DNA of 64,000 nt from Micavibrio sp. UBA5572 (GTDB lineage Bacteria > Pseudomonadota > Alphaproteobacteria > Micavibrionales > Micavibrionaceae), in contig DIMG01000028.1 in assembly GCA_002425415.1 (NCBI GenBank), positions 1 to 64,000 of the forward strand, in the 5' to 3' direction. Position numbers and translations under genes: made by a program. Of the stretch, positions 51,746 to 59,738 are shown in pieces. The notes under the pieces are model-generated. The model worked only from the letters and a program-made list of their open reading frames with translations, had not been told where the DNA came from and made no database searches. The stretch's first letter is position 1. Every line of letters begins with the position of its first letter.

Positions 51746-52033
51746 TTATCGTTTCGGACCCAAAACAGGCCCTATTCCTGGAGCTTTACAAGAAATTTGA
51801 TTGGCAGACGCCTGAGAAACGGTAAAATCTCCAATCGACTGACCATTTCCTTTTGGCAAGGTAGCATCACCTTCATAATCTTTTCCCGGGCGAGCTCCAA
51901 AAATCCTGTTTATCCCGCTATTAGAGACATCCTGCAAATTCTGACCGAACATCACAGCATTGCCGGTTCTGTCTACTATTGCTGCGGTTCCAGCGTTTGC
52001 GTCAAACTCACATGTTAAATCCGGTGCTGGCAT
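51746..52033 (-). CDS. Small hypothetical protein (orphan)
   Basis: A 95-residue protein with two Cys, in LTCEFDA (about 8) and ISCKAPG (about 81). No signal peptide or membrane helix. Composition is Gly/Asn/Asp rich. The start has an AAAAGGGG upstream, the same sequence type as for the two orphans downstream. I recognise no family. First of the cluster and divergent from leuC. Confidence 0.5.
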   Translation of the reverse strand: MPAPDLTCEFDANAGTAAIVDRTGNAVMFGQNLQDVSNSGINRIFGARPGKDYEGDATLPKGNGQSIGDFTVSQASANQISCKAPGIGPVLGPKR

Positions 52034-52152
52034 ATCATACCCCTTTTCGTTATTTACTACTGCCTAATAGAGATTATGAATGCCAAAAGTTAATAATATG
52101 ACAATATGGTTTAAGCTTGAGAACCCACACGGTTTTTCGCTATAAGTTTCTG

Positions 52153-53550
52153 ATGTCACAAACATTATTCGAAAAAATCTGGAATGCCCATATCGTTCAC
52201 AAGGCTTCTGACGGGACTTGTCTGATCTATATTGACCGTCATCTGGTGCATGAAGTTACTTCCCCGCAAGCATTTGAAGGGTTGCGGATGGCAGGACGTA
52301 AGGTCAGAAATGTGGGGGCAACCCTTGCCGTTGCCGATCATAATGTTCCGACAACCAATCGGGCATTGGGGATTAAAGATCCTGAAAGTCGCCTGCAGAT
52401 AGAAACACTGGAAGAAAACGTCAAAGCATTTGGGATTACCTATTTCGGAATGGGAGATGTGCGTCAGGGGATTGTTCATATCATTGGCCCTGAACAAGGA
52501 TTTACCCAACCAGGAATGACTATTGTTTGCGGGGATTCCCATACGTCTACGCATGGGGCTTTTGGCGCGTTGGCGTTTGGCATTGGAACATCTGAAGTCG
52601 AGCATGTTTTGGCGACTCAGACCTTGATCCAGAAACCTGCCAAAACCATGCGCATTACGGTTGATGGTGATCTTCCCGAATTTGTGACCGCCAAAGATAT
52701 TGCCCTTCATCTTATCGGCTTGATCGGAACATCGGGCGGGACAGGTTATGTGATCGAGTATGCGGGGTCTGCCATCCGCAATCTATCTATGGAAGGTCGT
52801 ATGACCATTTGCAATATGACGATCGAAGCCGGAGCGCGTGCCGGTCTGATTGCACCGGATGACAAGACGTTCGACTATATCAAAGATCGTCCCATGGCAC
52901 CGCAGGGTGCGGATTGGGATAAGGCTGTTGCTTGGTGGAAATCTCTTCCAACTGATGACGATGCCATTTTCGATCAAGACATTCATATTGAGGCCAATGA
53001 TATTGCGCCGAGCGTGACATGGGGAACATCACCGCAAGATGTTTTACCGATTACAGGGGTTATTCCCAATCCCGATGACGTGTCTGACCCCAATAAGCGG
53101 GCATCGATGATACGGGCTCTTGATTATATGGGTTTAGTTTCAGGTACAAAGTTGACAGATGTTGTGATCGATAAAGTTTTTATCGGGTCATGCACCAATG
53201 CCCGTATTGAAGATTTACGTGCTGCGGCAAAAATTGTTGAAGGCAAAAAAATTGCTTCCCATGTTCAGGCTATGGTTGTTCCCGGGTCAGGGCTGGTTAA
53301 GGCACAGGCCGAACAAGAAGGGTTGGATCATGTTTTTCTTGAAGCCGGATTTGAATGGCGTGAACCAGGATGTTCTTTATGTCTGGGTATGAATGAAGAC
53401 CGTCTTAATGCAGGTGAGCGATGCGCGTCTACTTCAAACCGTAACTTTGAAGGCCGACAAGGGCGCGGAGCGCGCACCCATCTTCTCTCTCCTGCTATGG
53501 CTGCCGCCGCCGCCATTACAGGGAAGTTAACAGACATCAGAGAATTTTAA
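52153..53550 (+). CDS. leuC: 3-isopropylmalate dehydratase large subunit
   Basis: A 465-residue aconitase-family enzyme that isomerises isopropylmalate with LeuD. From the ATG at 52153 it begins MSQTLFEKIWNAHIV, the normal start; the frame open to 52117 adds an unlikely 12 residues. 4Fe-4S Cys lie in IGSCTNARIEDL (about 345) and EPGCSLCLGMNED (about 406 and 409). GDSHTSTHGAFGALAFGIGTSEVEHV is the family signature. First gene of a leuC-orphan-leuD-leuB cluster. Confidence 0.96.
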   Translation: MSQTLFEKIWNAHIVHKASDGTCLIYIDRHLVHEVTSPQAFEGLRMAGRKVRNVGATLAVADHNVPTTNRALGIKDPESRLQIETLEENVKAFGITYFGMGDVRQGIVHIIGPEQGFTQPGMTIVCGDSHTSTHGAFGALAFGIGTSEVEHVLATQTLIQKPAKTMRITVDGDLPEFVTAKDIALHLIGLIGTSGGTGYVIEYAGSAIRNLSMEGRMTICNMTIEAGARAGLIAPDDKTFDYIKDRPMAPQGADWDKAVAWWKSLPTDDDAIFDQDIHIEANDIAPSVTWGTSPQDVLPITGVIPNPDDVSDPNKRASMIRALDYMGLVSGTKLTDVVIDKVFIGSCTNARIEDLRAAAKIVEGKKIASHVQAMVVPGSGLVKAQAEQEGLDHVFLEAGFEWREPGCSLCLGMNEDRLNAGERCASTSNRNFEGRQGRGARTHLLSPAMAAAAAITGKLTDIREF

Positions 53551-53552
53551 AA

Positions 53553-54347
53553 ATGGCCACCACACAAATCAACAAAGCTCTGCAACGCATGTATCACTTG
53601 AGAGGTCAATCTCATGATGCCGCCAACCAATTGTACCAACGGATATATAAGCTTCAGGATTTGCCGAAGCTGACTCCAGAACAACTCCTACAAATCAAGG
53701 CAGCTCTAGACTTAAAGCCTGTTATCACTGTTGATTACAGTGAAATCGATTTTCCGCGCGCCTACCGTGTTACCCCTTCGATTGCTGTCATTCATATATC
53801 CAACCGCGAGCCAGATTTTTATATGTTGACGCCAACAGGATATAATGGAGAGTTTGCACAGCCAACCGATGCAATATTATTAACTGGGGAAAAAGAAAAC
53901 ATGGTCTCTAACTGCTTGTTTTTAGGAGGGCATAGCTCCCCAACTTTTGTAATCTCTGGCTTTAAAAAAGGTGTAGTGATCCCTGACGATTACTCAGATA
54001 CGCGTTCTTTGCACACGACTGCCCAAGGAAATTTTATGGCAGATTTCAATTTTTTTGCACGAAAGGAAAATCCAAACCTTTGGGAAGAAGGACGTCTTCT
54101 CTCCAGCAATCTCTCCCGTTCATTCTTTGTGGTAGAAGGTAGGCATTACCTTGCTATCAACAAGGATGTTCCAGAACATACGCCTGTTGGATATATTCCT
54201 GTATCTCATAAATTTTTCGTCTGGAAGTTTTGGGATGAATTTGATCGTGCGATTGGTGTAGAACCTCCGCCTATGCCCACACCATTGGCTGAAGAATACG
54301 AAAATTTAAAAATGAGGATCGGAGAACAAGAATGCAAGCCTTCGTAA
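53553..54347 (+). CDS. Unrecognised protein embedded in the leu operon
   Basis: A 264-residue soluble protein lying 2 nt after leuC and overlapping the leuD start by 16 nt, so it is certainly in the operon and probably translationally coupled. It opens with a helical region (INKALQRMYHLRGQSHDAANQLYQRIYKLQDLPKLTPEQLLQIKAAL, about 5-52) followed by a mixed, aromatic-rich domain (RAYRVTPSIAVIHISNREPDFYMLTP; HSSPTFVISGFKKGVVIPDDY). No signal peptide, membrane segment or catalytic motif is visible, and I recognise no family. Leucine operons normally have nothing between leuC and leuD. Confidence 0.6.
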   Translation: MATTQINKALQRMYHLRGQSHDAANQLYQRIYKLQDLPKLTPEQLLQIKAALDLKPVITVDYSEIDFPRAYRVTPSIAVIHISNREPDFYMLTPTGYNGEFAQPTDAILLTGEKENMVSNCLFLGGHSSPTFVISGFKKGVVIPDDYSDTRSLHTTAQGNFMADFNFFARKENPNLWEEGRLLSSNLSRSFFVVEGRHYLAINKDVPEHTPVGYIPVSHKFFVWKFWDEFDRAIGVEPPPMPTPLAEEYENLKMRIGEQECKPS

Positions 54348-54928
54348 AACTAACCAGCATTCCTGCTGCCTTGCCTCTTATCAATATTGATACGGATATG
54401 ATTATCCCGAAGCAATTTTTGCGCACGATCAAACGCACAGGTTTGTCAGCGGGGTTATTCTATGAAATGCGATTTGACGAGCAAGGCAATCCGAAATCCG
54501 ATTTTGTTTTGCATCGTGAGCCTTACACCAAATCCACTATTCTTGTAACCGGTGATAATTTCGGTTGCGGATCTTCACGGGAACATGCGCCTTGGGCGTT
54601 ACTCGATTTTGGCATTCGGTGCATCATTGCACCGAGTTATTCGGATATTTTTTTTAACAATTGTTTTAAAAACGGAATTTTACCCATTTCTATTCCTCAA
54701 GCCCAACTTGATGAATTAACCGCCGCCGCCGAAGAAAAACGCGAGATTACAATTGATCTGGAACAACAAAAAATTGTTTGCGGCAATAGTGTATATACTT
54801 TTGATATTGATCCATTCCGCAAACATTGCCTGATGAACGGGCTCGACGATATTGGACTGACTCTTGAAAAAGAAAGTCTCATTACTTCTTACGAACAAAC
54901 ACGCGCACAGGATAAACCATGGCTATAG
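54332..54928 (+). CDS. leuD: 3-isopropylmalate dehydratase small subunit
   Basis: A 198-residue swivel-domain partner of LeuC. INIDTDMIIPKQFLRTIKRTG (about 18-38), DNFGCGSSREHAPWALLDFG (about 75-94) and FFNNCFKNGILPI (about 105-117) are canonical. GGAG lies 7 nt before the ATG, inside the embedded orphan. Overlaps leuB by 10 nt. Confidence 0.96.
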   Translation: MQAFVKLTSIPAALPLINIDTDMIIPKQFLRTIKRTGLSAGLFYEMRFDEQGNPKSDFVLHREPYTKSTILVTGDNFGCGSSREHAPWALLDFGIRCIIAPSYSDIFFNNCFKNGILPISIPQAQLDELTAAAEEKREITIDLEQQKIVCGNSVYTFDIDPFRKHCLMNGLDDIGLTLEKESLITSYEQTRAQDKPWL

Positions 54929-56037
54929 AAAAAAATATTTTGATTACTGCCGGTGATGGCATCGGCCCTGAAGTCATGAATGAAGTTCAAAAAATTATTT
55001 CATTCTTAAATCACGAAGGGTTAGCCAATTTTCATGTGACCGAACGTCCGATTGGTGGCGCATCACTTGATGCTCACGGTGTTCCGGTGACAGACGAGAC
55101 ACTGGAACTCGGAAAATCGTCCGATTGTGTTTTGTTGGGGGCTGTGGGCGGCACTCAATGGGATCATATTGATTTTGCGCTTCGCCCTGAAGCCGGACTG
55201 CTTAAAACCCGCAAGGAGCTTGATTTGTTTGCAAATTTGCGCCCTGCTCTGGTCTTTGATGCCTTGATTGATGCATCGACTTTAAAGCCTGAGATTATTC
55301 GCGGTCTGGATATTCTGATTGTTCGCGAATTGACTGGTGGAGTTTATTTTGGCGAACCTCGCGGGATTTTTGATTTGCCGAATGGTGAGCGTCAGGGTGT
55401 CAATACGCAAGTATATACAACATCTGAAATTCATCGTGTTGCTCGCGTTGCTTTTGAACTTGCACAAAAACGGGGTCAAAAACTTTGTTCTTGTGAAAAA
55501 GCAAATGTCATGGAATCCGGAAAGTTATGGCGCGAAGAAGTTTCCAAATTGGCGTCAGATTATCCTGATGTTTCGTTATCACATATGTATGCGGATAATT
55601 GCGCGATGCAACTTTTGAAAAATCCGCGTCAATTCGATGTCATTGTTACCGATAATTTATTTGGTGATATTTTGTCCGATGAGGCATCGATGTTGACAGG
55701 ATCTCTGGGCATGCTGCCTTCGGCGTCTTTAGGGGCTCGGGACGCAAACGGGCATCAGAATGCTTTGTATGAGCCTGTTCATGGCTCTGCCCCCGATATA
55801 GCGGGGCAAAACAAAGCCAATCCGATGGCGGCAATCCTCAGTTTTGCAATGGCTTTGCGCTTTTCTCTTGACCTTCCGGTTATAGCTGACCATATAGAGG
55901 CGGCAGCCCGCGCCGTTCTGGATCAGGGTCTTCGTACTGGTGACATTATGGCCGAAGGCTGCACCCAAATCGGCACATCACAAATGGGTGATGCTGTCAT
56001 TGATGAACTGAAAATAAAACTTATGAAGGCTGCATAA
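54919..56037 (+). CDS. leuB: 3-isopropylmalate dehydrogenase
   Basis: A 372-residue NAD-dependent decarboxylating dehydrogenase of leucine synthesis. ITAGDGIGPEVM near the start, RELTGGVYFGEPRG (about 136-149), and DNLFGDILSDEASMLTGSLGMLPSASLG (about 250-277) with metal-binding Asp are family signatures, as is EPVHGSAPDIAGQNKANPMA. Overlaps leuD and is followed after 4 nt by ppa. Confidence 0.96.
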   Translation: MAIEKNILITAGDGIGPEVMNEVQKIISFLNHEGLANFHVTERPIGGASLDAHGVPVTDETLELGKSSDCVLLGAVGGTQWDHIDFALRPEAGLLKTRKELDLFANLRPALVFDALIDASTLKPEIIRGLDILIVRELTGGVYFGEPRGIFDLPNGERQGVNTQVYTTSEIHRVARVAFELAQKRGQKLCSCEKANVMESGKLWREEVSKLASDYPDVSLSHMYADNCAMQLLKNPRQFDVIVTDNLFGDILSDEASMLTGSLGMLPSASLGARDANGHQNALYEPVHGSAPDIAGQNKANPMAAILSFAMALRFSLDLPVIADHIEAAARAVLDQGLRTGDIMAEGCTQIGTSQMGDAVIDELKIKLMKAA

Positions 56038-56041
56038 TATT

Positions 56042-56575
56042 ATGGACTACATGAAGATCTCCACAGGAAACGACATTCCTTTTGATGTGAATGTTATCAT
56101 CGAGAACCCAATGGGGGGAGAGCCTGTCAAATATGAAATTGACAAAGAATCCGGCGCAATGTTTGTTGACCGTTTTCTGCATACAGCCATGTATTACCCT
56201 GGAAATTACGGATTTATTCCTCATACACTGTCCGGTGATGGAGATCCTGTCGATGTTCTGGTTATTACGCGTCAAGCCGTTGTTCCCGGATCTGTCATGC
56301 GCGTTCGTCCGGTTGGGGTTTTGTTGATGGAAGATGATGGCGGAATTGATGAAAAAATTATTGCTGTTCCTCACGCTTCTCTTTATCCCTATCACGACAA
56401 TGTCGATGATGTTGAACAAATCAGGCCTATTTTGCGTGAAAAAATTTCGCACTTCTTTAAACATTACAAAGACCTTGAACCCAACAAGTGGTCAAAAGTT
56501 CTTGGCTGGGGAGATGCACAAAAAGCTGGTGAACTTATATCCGAAGGCGTTGAGCGTTATAAAAACAGCCTGTAA
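56042..56575 (+). CDS. ppa: Inorganic pyrophosphatase
   Basis: A 177-residue soluble family I enzyme. Active-site Asp residues fall in the signature GDGDPVDVLVITR (about 62-74). YEIDKESG (about 29-36), the Tyr-rich YYPGNYGFIPHT and KxxxWSKVLGWGDAQKA near the C-terminus complete the pattern. It lies 4 nt downstream of leuB and may be cotranscribed; a plain link to leucine synthesis is not obvious. Confidence 0.96.
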   Translation: MDYMKISTGNDIPFDVNVIIENPMGGEPVKYEIDKESGAMFVDRFLHTAMYYPGNYGFIPHTLSGDGDPVDVLVITRQAVVPGSVMRVRPVGVLLMEDDGGIDEKIIAVPHASLYPYHDNVDDVEQIRPILREKISHFFKHYKDLEPNKWSKVLGWGDAQKAGELISEGVERYKNSL

Positions 56576-56623
56576 TTTATACGATAAATATCAAACAAGA
56601 CGACCACTTTCGGGAGAAATAAA

Positions 56624-56947
56624 ATGATACAGGAAATTGATGCACCAACCCTTGAACAATGGCTTCAATCCGGTGATGCCATCTTGATCGACGTGCGCGA
56701 GCCAGACGAATTTGCATCCGGACATATCGAGGGCGCGGTTTCCATCCCTCTTTCCGTGTTTCCGAAAACCTATAATCACGGCCATTATCCGGCAGATAAA
56801 AAAATTGTGTTTCAATGTAAGGCTGGCGGACGGTCTATGCGTGCTTGCCAATTGGTATGTGACATTGCCGCCAATGAAGACAATGTTTTTAACCTTGCAG
56901 GCGGAATTGGAGCTTGGGTATCAAGTGGGCGCGAAGTCGTCTCCTAA
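56624..56947 (+). CDS. Single-domain rhodanese-like sulfurtransferase
   Basis: A 107-residue single rhodanese domain. ILIDVREPDEFASGHIEGAVSIPLS (about 20-44) is the N-terminal motif and FQCKAGGRSMRA (about 65-76) the active-site loop with catalytic Cys about 67. The six-residue loop CKAGGR fits the sulfurtransferase group. Substrate unknown. Stops of this gene and greB overlap by 4 nt in a convergent arrangement. Confidence 0.9.
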   Translation: MIQEIDAPTLEQWLQSGDAILIDVREPDEFASGHIEGAVSIPLSVFPKTYNHGHYPADKKIVFQCKAGGRSMRACQLVCDIAANEDNVFNLAGGIGAWVSSGREVVS

Positions 56948-57507
56948 TCGGATTGATCCAATTCGTAAACAATATCAATAATTTCCAATGATTGCGTACC
57001 GCCTGCGGTGCGCAATGTTACTGTGTCGCCTATCCCTGACTTCATTAGGGCGCGTGCCACTGGCGAAACCCAGTTGATCTTACCATGATCCATGTCTGCT
57101 TCATCTACGCCGACCAGCTTGACAGTTGTTTCAATATCGTTTTCGTCAACATAGGTCACGGTCGCGCCAAAGAAAACATGTTCTATATTTTGCTGGCGTT
57201 TTGGGTCAACAATTTCCGGCTTTTCTAGTCTCTTGGTCAGATAACGCACGCGACGATCAATTTCGCGGAGCTTCTTTTTATTATAAATATAATCACCATT
57301 TTCGGAGCGATCTCCGTTTCCGGCGGCCCATGAGACTATTTCAACAATCTTTGGACGCTCTACGCGTATGAGGGTTTCAAGTTCATCCGAAAGCATTTTA
57401 TGTCCGAATGGTGTCATCAGATTTTTGACATCAGCAAGAAGAGTGTCGGGTTCTTCGAACCCGCCTTCCATTTCGTCATCATTTTCTTTGGTAAATGCTT
57501 TGCTCAT
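56944..57507 (-). CDS. greB: Transcription elongation factor GreB
   Basis: A 187-residue Gre factor that rescues backtracked RNA polymerase. The N-terminal coiled coil includes WAAGNGDRSENGDYIYNKKKLREIDRRVRYLTKRL (about 60-94), with the acidic tip DRSENGDY and the strongly basic stretch of GreB. The start MSKAFTKE is typical of GreB rather than GreA. The C-terminal FKBP-like domain ends with PVARALMKSGIGDTV. The acidic ED-rich extension near residues 9-20 is a little longer than usual. Confidence 0.9.
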   Translation of the reverse strand: MSKAFTKENDDEMEGGFEEPDTLLADVKNLMTPFGHKMLSDELETLIRVERPKIVEIVSWAAGNGDRSENGDYIYNKKKLREIDRRVRYLTKRLEKPEIVDPKRQQNIEHVFFGATVTYVDENDIETTVKLVGVDEADMDHGKINWVSPVARALMKSGIGDTVTLRTAGGTQSLEIIDIVYELDQSD

Positions 57508-57585
57508 AGCATCAGATTGTAGTGTTTCTGATCTTTCGTAGCAAATATATTGTTATTTCCTCGGGAAACAGTGTAAAACCAGCAT

Positions 57586-57828
57586 ATGAATGATAATTCC
57601 GATGATATTACCCGCCTTGAAACCATGATTGCCCATCAGGAAAAGCAAATCACGGATTTAAGCGATATGACCAGTTCCCAATGGAGAGAAATTGATACGT
57701 TGAAGCAACAGGTCTATTACCTGATTTCCCGTTTTAAAGATATGGAACAGGATCATTCAACCAGCAAAGCAGATCGCGTACAAACAGTCTCGGAAATGGC
57801 TGCTGCTGAAAAGCCACCGCATTACTAA
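57586..57828 (+). CDS. slyX: SlyX-like small coiled-coil protein
   Basis: An 80-residue coiled-coil protein. ITRLETMIAHQEKQITDLSDMTSSQWREIDTLKQQVYYLISRF spans nearly the whole length and the C-terminus reads PPHY, typical of SlyX. Function is unknown across bacteria. It is 5 nt upstream of dusB and probably cotranscribed. Confidence 0.8.
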   Translation: MNDNSDDITRLETMIAHQEKQITDLSDMTSSQWREIDTLKQQVYYLISRFKDMEQDHSTSKADRVQTVSEMAAAEKPPHY

Positions 57829-57833
57829 TTATC

Positions 57834-58808
57834 ATGTCTATTTCAATTGGTTCTATCAACATTGAAACCCCTGTTTTTCTCGCCCCTATGTCGGGGGTGA
57901 CGGATTTACCTTTCCGGCACATGGTCAAAAGATTTGGTGCTGGATTGGTTTTCTCTGAAATGCTGGCATCACGTCCCATGGTTGAGAATGCTCGCAGAAT
58001 GCGAAAAACAAGAGAGTGTTTTGATTTTGTTGAAGAACATCCCCTTGCCATTCAAATTGCCGGATGCGAGCCGGATGTTGTCGCAGAAGCCGCGCGGATT
58101 TGCGAAGAACGCGGTGCGCAAATTATTGATCTTAATTTTGGATGTCCGGTCAAGAAAATCGTCAATAATATGGGTGGGTCGGCGTTAATGCGCGATGAAC
58201 CTCTTGCTATCCGGATCATCGAAGATGCAGTTAAGGCCGTTGGCGTTCCTGTCACTGTCAAGATGCGGTTAGGATGGGATCATGACTCAATCAATGCTCC
58301 CCGTCTGGCCGAGATGGCAGAAAACGTGGGTGTTAAAATGATTACGGTTCATGGACGAACGCGCAACCAACTTTATACAGGGCAAGCTGATTGGGATGCC
58401 ATTCGTGAAGTCAAATCCAGAGTGCGTATTCCTGTGATCGTCAACGGAGACATTCTGACACCGCATGATGCGTCTTTGGCTCTTGAAAAATCAGGAGCGG
58501 ATGGCGTAATGATCGGGCGTGGAGCCTATGGCAAGCCTTGGGTTGTCAAACAAGTGATGGATCATTTATCAACCGGACAACACTCTCCCGCCCCATCAGG
58601 CTTGTTTTTAAGAGACTTGATGCTCGATCATTATGACGCGCTAATTTCTCATTATGGCGTTGATGTCGGAGTTAAAATTTCTCGTAAACATATTGGCTGG
58701 TACATACAGGATTTAAGAAATTCCGAGTTTGTTCGATCAAAAATCAATGCATCGACTGTGCCGGATGATGTCAAAAATATGATTTTCGAGTTTTTTGAAA
58801 CTTTGTAA
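57834..58808 (+). CDS. dusB: tRNA-dihydrouridine synthase B
   Basis: A 324-residue FMN enzyme that reduces uridine in tRNA D-loops. The start FLAPMSGVTDLPFR and the motifs INFGCPVKKIVNNMGGSALM (catalytic Cys about 101), VKMRLGWD, TVHGRTRNQLYTGQADW and IVNGDILT show the DusB/NifR3 type. In many alphaproteobacteria nifR3 precedes ntrB-ntrC; that context is absent here. It converges on the tyrA-like gene. Confidence 0.94.
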   Translation: MSISIGSINIETPVFLAPMSGVTDLPFRHMVKRFGAGLVFSEMLASRPMVENARRMRKTRECFDFVEEHPLAIQIAGCEPDVVAEAARICEERGAQIIDLNFGCPVKKIVNNMGGSALMRDEPLAIRIIEDAVKAVGVPVTVKMRLGWDHDSINAPRLAEMAENVGVKMITVHGRTRNQLYTGQADWDAIREVKSRVRIPVIVNGDILTPHDASLALEKSGADGVMIGRGAYGKPWVVKQVMDHLSTGQHSPAPSGLFLRDLMLDHYDALISHYGVDVGVKISRKHIGWYIQDLRNSEFVRSKINASTVPDDVKNMIFEFFETL

Positions 58809-58852
58809 TCATTCAAAATTAAATAAGAAACCGCGTTTGCCCGCATGCGCCT

Positions 58853-59602
58853 TTATTCTTCTGAAAGCTTTTCTTCCAAATGTTTGACTGCATCAAAAAA
58901 TTCCTGCTTGGTTTGTTTGGCATACGGATTGTCCCGCTGAATAGCTAAAAAAAGTTCGTCGCTGTCGTAACGGATCATCTCGACCATTTCGCTTAATAGC
59001 AGATAAGTTTTTGTTTTTTGATGAATTTCAGGCACATCCATTTTTGAAAAAACTTTGGCCATCATATGGGTTAAACCTTGCACATAGGCCATTTCCTTAT
59101 CATGAAGTTCCGGAGTTGTTTCATGGACAGATAGTCCCAAAGTCTCTGACAGATATTTTTTAATACAATTTTTTCTATTGGTTCGGCCAATGTCACATAA
59201 TGTTATGTTCAGGCCATGAATGCCCAATTTACCACTTTGAGGGCCAAAAAGCGGATGAAGGCTCAAATACTCGACTCCATCAGGAATGAGGTCAGTAACA
59301 ATTTTGATTGGATTAACTTTTACCGAACATAAATCAATCAAGAGCTGGTTTCTTTGAAGTTTATGACAGATTGATGACACAGCGTCCATCAAATGAACCA
59401 CTGGCACACACAAAACAATAATTTCGCAATCACAGATTTCATCCAACGTCCCGAGTTTTACGTTATACAAAGACGCAATATCGGACAGGTCACGATGAGA
59501 ATCATAAACAGTCACTTCAAAATACGGGATCAGGTATTTCAGCATAAACTCGCCAAAGGCTCCGACACCCATAACTCCTAATGTTTGTCTCATTTTATTC
59601 AT
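58853..59602 (-). CDS. Prephenate/arogenate dehydrogenase-like protein
   Basis: A 249-residue NAD(P)-dependent TyrA homologue. The N-terminal Rossmann motif is GVMGVGAFGEFM (about 9-20), followed by LLIDLCSVKVNP (about 88-99), HPLFGPQSGK (about 118-127) and QGLTHM (about 178-183), which hold the catalytic His and substrate contacts. The GxGxFGxF and SVK(V/E)xP patterns resemble plant-type arogenate dehydrogenases more than the usual GLGLIG TyrA of alphaproteobacteria. The protein is short and lacks an ACT domain. TAAGG lies 7 nt before the start. Transcribed alone. Confidence 0.75.
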   Translation of the reverse strand: MNKMRQTLGVMGVGAFGEFMLKYLIPYFEVTVYDSHRDLSDIASLYNVKLGTLDEICDCEIIVLCVPVVHLMDAVSSICHKLQRNQLLIDLCSVKVNPIKIVTDLIPDGVEYLSLHPLFGPQSGKLGIHGLNITLCDIGRTNRKNCIKKYLSETLGLSVHETTPELHDKEMAYVQGLTHMMAKVFSKMDVPEIHQKTKTYLLLSEMVEMIRYDSDELFLAIQRDNPYAKQTKQEFFDAVKHLEEKLSEE

Positions 59603-59738
59603 TTTTTACCTTACCCAACTTTTATTTGATGGTCATAAAATCCTAATATGTACCAGTTTATATGGCTTTTCCCCTTCTATCTACTGGATAAATCAGCTAA
59701 AAAGGGCGTGTATTTAATATTTATGGAGAGAATATAAC

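Noticed and set aside
52165..52710. 181-codon open frame antisense to leuC
   Set aside because: Antisense shadow of a certain gene; composition and start are not protein-like.
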